A DNA stretch of 6,438 bases from Candidatus Magasanikiibacteriota bacterium (lineage in GTDB: Bacteria; Patescibacteriota; Patescibacteriia; Magasanikbacterales; UBA922). The notes below the pieces were generated by a model that searched no databases, was not told the origin of the DNA, and worked only from the letters and a program-made list of their open reading frames with translations. The stretch covers positions 1-6,438 of the forward strand of contig JACRPD010000013.1 in assembly GCA_016214105.1 (NCBI GenBank), in the 5' to 3' direction. Shown in pieces: positions 1 to 3,117 of this stretch. Position 1 is the stretch's first letter, and every line of letters starts with the position of its first letter. Made by a program: the position numbers and the translations under genes.

Positions 1-651
1 AACACGATTATTATGAGTTTGTTGTATCAGAACACCGCGGAAACCTTGCGGTTTATTATGGTTGATCCAAAGCGAGTTGAGCTTACTTTATATAATGGCA
101 TCCCACATTTATTAGCGCCGGTGATTACTAATGTGCAAAAGACCGTGAACGCGTTGAAGTGGACGACCGGAGAAATGGACCGGCGGTTTGAAATTTTGGC
201 GCAAGCTGGTTCGCGCGATATTCATTCATATAATGAAAAACATCCGGACACAAAACTTCCGCATATTGTTTTCATCATTGACGAGTTGGCGGATTTAATG
301 GCGTCCGCGGCGAGCGAGGTTGAGGCCGGCATTATCCGTCTGGCGCAGATGGCGCGCGCGGTCGGCATTCATTTAATCGTCGCCACGCAGAGGCCGAGCG
401 TTGATATTATCACCGGCTTGATGAAGGCGAACATTCCGGCTCGCATCGCGTTTTCCGTGGCGTCGCTGATTGATTCGCGCACGATTCTTGATTGTCCCGG
501 CGCGGAAAAACTGCTTGGCCGCGGCGATATGCTGGTTTTGACCGCGGAATTAAGCAAGCCAAAACGCATTCAGGCGCGATGTTTGATGAAGCGAAAACAG
601 CGGTTTTACAAGCCGGCAAAGCCAGCGCGTCATTATTACAGCGCCGTTTGA
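1..651 (+). CDS. ftsK: FtsK/SpoIIIE DNA translocase, C-terminal part of motor domain (5' end outside window; frame ends prematurely)
   Basis: Part of the RecA-like motor of the FtsK/SpoIIIE double-stranded DNA pump, which moves chromosomal DNA through the closing division septum. The reading frame is open from base 1 (Asn-Thr-Ile-Ile before the first visible Met), so the N-terminal membrane region and Walker A lie upstream. Family signatures run in order: VDPKRVELTLYNGIPHLL, the Walker B strand VFIIDELADLM (Asp codon at 280-282), ATQRPSVDIITGLMKANIPA, then SRTILDCPGAEKLLGRGDM and SKPKRIQ at about 550-573. After KRIQ the frame leaves homology, reads a basic tail (ARCLMKRKQRFYKPAKPARH) and stops at 649-651. 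The family sequence resumes in another frame at 579, so this is a frame-disrupted ftsK rather than a natural C-terminus. Family identity is certain; whether the break is biological or an assembly fault is not known. Confidence 0.93.
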   Translation, partial: NTIIMSLLYQNTAETLRFIMVDPKRVELTLYNGIPHLLAPVITNVQKTVNALKWTTGEMDRRFEILAQAGSRDIHSYNEKHPDTKLPHIVFIIDELADLMASAASEVEAGIIRLAQMARAVGIHLIVATQRPSVDIITGLMKANIPARIAFSVASLIDSRTILDCPGAEKLLGRGDMLVLTAELSKPKRIQARCLMKRKQRFYKPAKPARHYYSAV

Positions 652-899
652 AAGTCGGCTACGCCCGCGCGGCGCGGATTTTGGATGAGATGGAGGCGGC
701 GGGAATTATCGGTCCGGCTGACGGCGCGAAACCGCGCGAAATTTTAACCACCGAAGTGGAAGTCTCAAGCGCTGGCGCCGGCGGAGAGTTTAATGTGTTT
801 GATGAAAATGTTGAAGATGTTGAAAGTGATGATGACGTTGAAGATGGTGAGGTTGCTGAAGAAGATGATAAAAAAGAGGAAGAGAAAGAAGAATATTAG
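579..899 (+). pseudogene. ftsK: FtsK gamma (winged-helix) domain plus acidic tail, displaced frame of the same gene
   Basis: This frame carries the FtsK gamma domain, the winged helix that reads polar guide sequences (KOPS/SRS) on DNA. The match starts at FDEAKTAVLQAGKASASLLQ and runs through RRLKVGYARAARILDEMEAA to GIIGPADGAKPREIL, the expected end of the family. It is in a different frame from the motor domain (1-651). The linker of roughly 40-60 residues normally between KRIQGA and the gamma domain is absent, so more than a one-base indel is involved. After REIL comes a tail of about 50 residues, mostly Asp/Glu (DENVEDVESDDDVEDGEV and similar), ending at 897-899. The frame is open upstream to an ATG at 492, but that stretch overlaps motor-domain sequence and is not homologous; 579 is where homology begins. 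There is no ribosome binding site before 579, so independent translation is unlikely but not excluded. Confidence 0.85.
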
Positions 900-921
900 A
901 AAAATATTAGCGAAATATTAG
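892..921. repeat. Three tandem 11-bp units around AATATTAG
   Basis: AATATTAG occurs at 892-899, 903-910 and 914-921, an exact 11-bp period. The first copy contains the ftsK stop codon TAG. Each copy puts a TAG at its end. No function is evident; it looks like short tandem duplication in a neutral 3' region. Confidence 0.8.
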
Positions 922-950
922 GGAGATGTTAATGAGAGATTATCCCATTG

Positions 951-974
951 TTAAATTATTAAATTACTAAATTG
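951..974. repeat. Three tandem 8-bp units (TTAAATTA, TTAAATTA, CTAAATTG)
   Basis: Two perfect and one degenerate 8-bp copies lie side by side in the ftsK to rodZ-like gap. Together with the neighbouring AATATTAG and TTCGCA repeats, nearly the whole 110-bp gap is simple repeat. Confidence 0.7.
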
Positions 975-977
975 TTG

Positions 978-1008
978 TTCGCATTTTCGCAATCTTTCGC
1001 ATTTCGCA
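978..1008. repeat. Four copies of TTCGCA running into the start of the RodZ-like gene
   Basis: TTCGCA is found at 978-983, 986-991, 996-1001 and 1003-1008, spaced 7-10 bp. The last copy ends four bases before the ATG at 1012 and occupies the place where a Shine-Dalgarno would sit. No promoter or ribosome binding site could be recognised in this gap. Confidence 0.7.
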
Positions 1009-1011
1009 TGT

Positions 1012-1692
1012 ATGGCATTTGGTTTTCAACAAAAAGAACTTGAGCGCCCTCGCCGGGTGTGCCTTCGTCTTAAGGAAGAAAGAGAAAAACGGAAAATAAG
1101 TTTGGAGGAGCTGGCGATTAAGACTAAAATAATAAAAAAATATTTGCTGGCGTTGGAAGAATGCAGGTTTTGCGATTTGCCGGCGGCGGAAATTTATCAA
1201 AAAAATTATTTGCGGCGCTATGTGGAAGCGCTGGGGATTGATCCGATTCCGTTTTTGGAACAATATTTGGTTGAAGAAAAAACCGGAGAAAATAAACCGC
1301 GCTATTCTTTTAAAAAATCCACCGGCCAGTATTGGCAGTGGGTGCCGACGATAGCGCGCTACGGCTTCATTGTGATTTTATTGCTGGCAATAGTTTTTTA
1401 TTTGGGATTGCAGGTTAGAAGAATCGTGGAAGTGCCGCGGCTGTTGATTTATTATCCGCCCGACGGCTTGGTGGTGGACAAACCGGCAGTGATTATCCAG
1501 GGTGAAACAAATCCGGAGGTTGAGGTGCTGATCAATGGCCAAAAAATAATGACAAATGAGAGGGGCATGTTTAAAGAGGAAGTTAATTTATCTTCCGGCG
1601 TTAACACCGTTGTTATTTTGGCGAAGAAGAAGCACGGCAAGACGACGAGCGAGACAAGGTATGTGGTGTATAAAGAGCAAAAAAGTTTATAA
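1012..1692 (+). CDS. RodZ-like membrane protein: cytoplasmic HTH, one transmembrane helix, extracytoplasmic Ig-like domain
   Basis: A 226-residue protein with RodZ-type architecture. Residues about 15-85 form the RodZ-type HTH domain (LRLKEEREKRKISLEELAIK, then IIKKYLLALEE and YQKNYLRRYVEALGID). A single hydrophobic helix follows at about 116-134 (YGFIVILLLAIVFYLGLQV), and residues about 142-222 form a beta-rich Ig-like segment with the PPDGLVVDKPAVIIQGETNP pattern seen in extracellular Ig-like or Glucodextran_B-type domains. RodZ links MreB to the cell-wall machinery in rods; that role here is inferred from architecture only. The ATG at 1012 is the only good start: the next in-frame Met lies beyond the membrane helix. 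There is no Shine-Dalgarno. Its position just after ftsK matches spoIIIE-ymfM order in Firmicutes. It could be a general HTH membrane protein rather than a true shape determinant. Confidence 0.85.
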   Translation: MAFGFQQKELERPRRVCLRLKEEREKRKISLEELAIKTKIIKKYLLALEECRFCDLPAAEIYQKNYLRRYVEALGIDPIPFLEQYLVEEKTGENKPRYSFKKSTGQYWQWVPTIARYGFIVILLLAIVFYLGLQVRRIVEVPRLLIYYPPDGLVVDKPAVIIQGETNPEVEVLINGQKIMTNERGMFKEEVNLSSGVNTVVILAKKKHGKTTSETRYVVYKEQKSL

Positions 1693-1717
1693 AATTTTTG
1701 AAATTTATAAAGCGAGC

Positions 1718-1745
1718 TTGACAAGGATTATATATCGGTTATACT
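1718..1745 (+). promoter_or_regulatory. Sigma70-type promoter for the Cys leader and radical-SAM-like gene
   Basis: TTGACA (-35) at 1718-1723 and TATACT (-10) at 1740-1745 with a 16-bp spacer. Transcription should start near 1752-1755, which coincides with the first codon of the leader ORF at 1755. It lies 26 bases after the RodZ-like stop, with no terminator recognised in between. Confidence 0.8.
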
Positions 1746-1754
1746 ACAATCGCT

Positions 1755-1832
1755 ATGGTTAATATGTTGTTTTTACAATCAGAAAAACTGAAGAAAAGCC
1801 AAACCTTCTGTTGTGGAGTTTCTTTGTGTTAA
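1755..1832 (+). CDS. Putative leaderless leader peptide, 25 aa, Cys codons near its end
   Basis: A 25-codon ORF whose ATG lies 9 bases after the -10 box, so the transcript probably begins at or just before the start codon. No Shine-Dalgarno is possible. It begins MVNMLFLQSEK and ends FCCGVSLC before TAA at 1830-1832. Three of the last seven codons are Cys: TGT at 1809, 1812 and 1827. The tandem pair sits inside the left arm (1801-1818) of a long helix that competes with the terminator at 1870-1893. Leaderless Cys-rich upstream ORFs that control cysteine genes are known in mycobacteria, which is a precedent for this arrangement but not evidence of homology. The reading frame is observed; translation and a sensing role are inferred. 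It could still be a chance ORF. Confidence 0.55.
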   Translation: MVNMLFLQSEKLKKSQTFCCGVSLC

Positions 1833-1889
1833 CCTGTTGTAAATAACGCCATCCAACCAAAGAATCGAGAACCTCCACAGCGGAGGTTT
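1801..1889 (+). promoter_or_regulatory. Alternative long helix competing with the terminator (attenuator)
   Basis: Bases 1801-1818 can pair with 1873-1889: 17 base pairs with two G-U wobbles and one bulged base (1806). This uses both arms of the local terminator hairpin, so the two folds exclude each other. Just inside, 1820-1826 (TTCTTTG) pairs perfectly with 1858-1864 (CAAAGAA). The terminator left arm, ACCTCC at 1871-1876, is also complementary to the Shine-Dalgarno GGAGGT at 1914-1919, so terminator, long helix and ribosome site compete for one sequence. A ribosome held on the Cys pair would cover the long-helix left arm. Confidence 0.65.
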
Positions 1890-1893
1890 TTTT
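1870..1893 (+). terminator. Intrinsic terminator inside the leader (attenuator hairpin)
   Basis: A 7-bp stem, AACCTCC at 1870-1876 with GGAGGTT at 1882-1888, has a 5-base loop, and the T run extends from 1887 to 1893. It lies between the promoter at 1718-1745 and the gene start at 1925, so it would stop transcripts before the gene. Confidence 0.8.
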
Positions 1894-1910
1894 GCGCTCT
1901 TTAAAATCAA

Positions 1911-1919
1911 AAAGGAGGT
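1911..1919 (+). promoter_or_regulatory. Strong Shine-Dalgarno AAAGGAGGT, fixes the start at 1925
   Basis: AGGAGG at 1913-1918 stands 6 bases before ATG 1925 and selects it over the in-frame TTG at 1892, which lies in the terminator T run. It is the only canonical Shine-Dalgarno before a gene in this window; the RodZ-like gene, serB-serA, serC and recA lack one. Confidence 0.9.
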
Positions 1920-1924
1920 CGGTT

Positions 1925-2797
1925 ATGGGGAAGATCGTTCGAGTCTGTGACATTGTTCCTGAAGTTCTTCAGTTTTCGTTCCACACCCTGCGATTGGCGC
2001 GAGCGGTAACTGACGGGTACCTTGACAACGGCGCCATTTACCTGGCAGTCCATGCGGCTCCCAGCGACTTGCGTGATTTCTTTCTGACCGCCATCATAGA
2101 CGAAACATCGCCAAATCAGAGCGATCAAAAAGAGAAGCTCATGGTGCAAGGAGGCACACAATATGGGTGTTCCGCGCATTTATGTCCATTTTGCGTGTAT
2201 TCTGGACTGCGGTTTTATCGCAATCTGGACACAGAGGAGATTGTTGACCTTTTTAGGTTGGCGCTTTTCCTTCACTGGAGTATGCATAATCACAAAAGGG
2301 ACGTTCGTCAGCTCTGTCTGAAGTTCACGGACAACGGTGGGCTCTTGGAGACTCCACATCTGCCAGAAGTTCTTGATCGGTTGCTTGCTCTCTTCGGGAT
2401 CAAAGGTAAAATCCTGCGCCTTAAAATCAGCACGATTTTTATGGATACAGAGATAACGCGCCAGACGTTTCAGAAAGTGATGGAGTGGCAGGAGCAACAC
2501 CGGGAGAGCGCTTCCATCCATCTGCAGATTTCGCGTTCCCCATACGGAAAAAGGCTTATTCCAGCGGATGAAGTGCACAAGCTGATTAGAGTTTGGATGA
2601 AAGCGAACCCCAATGATCGGATTTGTATCGCCCCGGGTCTTGCCCGTGGCTACAATCAAGAGGAATTCATGGCGTTCTGCACCGCGCTTAAGCCGTTGGC
2701 CGGTAGCCGCTGCTTTTTTCGTCTTGGAATCACTGCCTCAGAAATCGCGCTACACCAAACAGTTGGAGGGCGCCGGCACACTTTCCCATCGACCTAA
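1925..2797 (+). CDS. Radical-SAM-like protein of unknown function, frameshifted near the C-terminus
   Basis: As read, a 290-residue protein; with one base fewer in the T6 run at 2714-2719 it becomes 319 residues ending at 2885. A cluster Cys82-x4-Cys87-x2-Cys90 (GCSAHLCPFC) is followed by GLRFYRNLDTEEIVDL. This resembles the RlmN-type stretch GCxxxCxFCxTGxxGFxRNLTxxEI, except that the first Cys gap is four residues instead of three. Further weak parallels to a radical SAM barrel are FTDNGGLLETP (134-144, GGEP-like), LKISTIFMD (166-174) and IHLQISRSPYGKRLIPAD (198-215, like the LAISLHAP..RLMPI strand of RlmN). I infer a [4Fe-4S]/SAM enzyme remotely related to RlmN-like proteins. Substrate is unknown, and the CX4CX2C spacing makes this uncertain; a zinc-binding protein is the alternative. 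The gene stands alone between its own attenuator and terminator. Confidence 0.6.
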   Translation: MGKIVRVCDIVPEVLQFSFHTLRLARAVTDGYLDNGAIYLAVHAAPSDLRDFFLTAIIDETSPNQSDQKEKLMVQGGTQYGCSAHLCPFCVYSGLRFYRNLDTEEIVDLFRLALFLHWSMHNHKRDVRQLCLKFTDNGGLLETPHLPEVLDRLLALFGIKGKILRLKISTIFMDTEITRQTFQKVMEWQEQHRESASIHLQISRSPYGKRLIPADEVHKLIRVWMKANPNDRICIAPGLARGYNQEEFMAFCTALKPLAGSRCFFRLGITASEIALHQTVGGRRHTFPST

Positions 2798-2885
2798 CGG
2801 GAAGTTCTACGATCCTACTATCTATCGCGTATGGAAATACGCGAGCGAGGCGGTGGATCCGAATGACCCAATAAAGCTACCATAG
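2718..2885 (+). pseudogene. Out-of-frame C-terminal continuation of the radical-SAM-like gene
   Basis: In the +1 frame, sequence after the T6 run (2714-2719) reads like real protein: VLESLPQKSRYTKQLEGAGT, then HRPNGKFYDPTIYRVWKYAS and EAVDPNDPIKLP. It stops at TAG 2883-2885, directly before the terminator stem at 2888. The literal frame stops at 2797 after a less protein-like tail and would leave about 90 unexplained bases before the terminator. I infer that the ancestral gene had five Ts and encoded 319 residues. Confidence 0.65.
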
Positions 2886-2887
2886 CA

Positions 2888-2927
2888 AAAAGGCCCCAGT
2901 ACACAATTTTGTGGAACGGGCCTTTTC
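2888..2927 (+). terminator. Intrinsic terminator after the radical-SAM-like gene
   Basis: A 9-bp stem joins AAAAGGCCC at 2888-2896 to GGGCCTTTT at 2918-2926, with an inner CACA/TGTG stem at 2902-2905 and 2910-2913. A runs on one side and T runs on the other suggest it could work in both directions. It separates this unit from the serine promoter at 2935. Confidence 0.85.
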
Positions 2928-2934
2928 AATAACC

Positions 2935-2963
2935 TTGACAAAATTTTATCTTCCAACTATAAT
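2935..2963 (+). promoter_or_regulatory. Consensus sigma70 promoter of the serine operon
   Basis: TTGACA at 2935-2940 and TATAAT at 2958-2963 with a 17-bp spacer: a perfect consensus. Transcription should start near 2970-2972, at the ATG of the leader ORF. A promoter this strong fits a system controlled after initiation, by attenuation. Confidence 0.92.
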
Positions 2964-2971
2964 ATATTTAT

Positions 2972-3049
2972 ATGCAAGGTTATAACCTAAACACCGCTTT
3001 AACCACATCCTCATTCTCCACCCACCGGTCGAGGCGTATGTTGTCATAG
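2972..3049 (+). CDS. Putative leaderless serine leader peptide, 25 aa
   Basis: A 25-codon ORF beginning 8 bases after the -10 box, at the expected transcription start, so it would be translated as a leaderless mRNA. It starts MQGYNLNTAL, continues TTSSFSTHRS and ends RRMLS before TAG at 3047-3049. Five residues are Ser (codons at 3008, 3011, 3017, 3029 and 3044) and four are Thr. A ribosome waiting at the tandem Ser codons 3008-3013 would leave the antiterminator arm 3027-3034 free, while one at the stop codon would cover much of it. This is the arrangement of known trp/his/leu-type leaders, here placed before serine biosynthesis genes. The ORF and its codons are observed; translation and serine sensing are inferred. 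Confidence 0.72.
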   Translation: MQGYNLNTALTTSSFSTHRSRRMLS

Positions 3050-3081
3050 GTAAATTAGACACACATAATCAACCCTCGGCC
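3027..3081 (+). promoter_or_regulatory. Antiterminator helix of the serine attenuator
   Basis: GGTCGAGG at 3027-3034 pairs with CCTCGGCC at 3074-3081: 8 base pairs with one wobble. The right-hand arm contains the whole left arm of the terminator (3074-3079), so antiterminator and terminator exclude each other. The left arm lies inside the leader ORF, downstream of its Ser-Ser-Phe-Ser codons, as required for ribosome-controlled attenuation. Confidence 0.72.
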
Positions 3082-3100
3082 ATTAACCGAGGATTTTTTT
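3074..3100 (+). terminator. Attenuator terminator before serB-serA
   Basis: A 6-bp stem, CCTCGG at 3074-3079 with CCGAGG at 3087-3092, has a 7-base loop and is followed by seven Ts at 3094-3100. It sits 25 bases after the leader stop codon and 17 bases before the serB-serA ATG. Confidence 0.88.
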
Positions 3101-3117
3101 ATTTTAATTTTAAACTT

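Noticed and set aside
932..970. 12-codon ORF with GGGAG six bases upstream, before the RodZ-like gene
   Set aside because: It is made of the TTAAATTA repeat, has no recognised promoter, and no terminator or alternative helix follows, unlike the two leader ORFs accepted.
967..1263. Minus-strand ORF of 98 codons opposite the RodZ-like gene
   Set aside because: It is the antisense shadow of a well-supported gene and has no recognisable domain; its end runs into the repeat region.
1752..1893. Retron-type or other msr/msd-like RNA next to the 1925 gene
   Set aside because: The RNA is structured and ends at a terminator, but the 1925 gene has no reverse-transcriptase motifs (no YxDD), so an attenuator reading is simpler.
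2180..2659. Minus-strand ORF of 159 codons opposite the radical-SAM-like gene
   Set aside because: The forward strand has a Shine-Dalgarno, a cysteine cluster, a promoter and a terminator. The reverse ORF shows no motif and no regulatory signals.
2714..2720. Programmed ribosomal frameshift in the radical-SAM-like gene
   Set aside because: The needed shift is +1, the site has no stop or rare codon in the zero frame and I saw no stimulatory Shine-Dalgarno-like element close upstream; a T-run indel is simpler.
2970..3100. T-box or metabolite riboswitch before the serine genes
   Set aside because: No T-box core sequence (AGGGTGGNACCGCG-like) and no known aptamer core was recognised. The Ser-codon ORF plus alternative hairpins explains the leader better.
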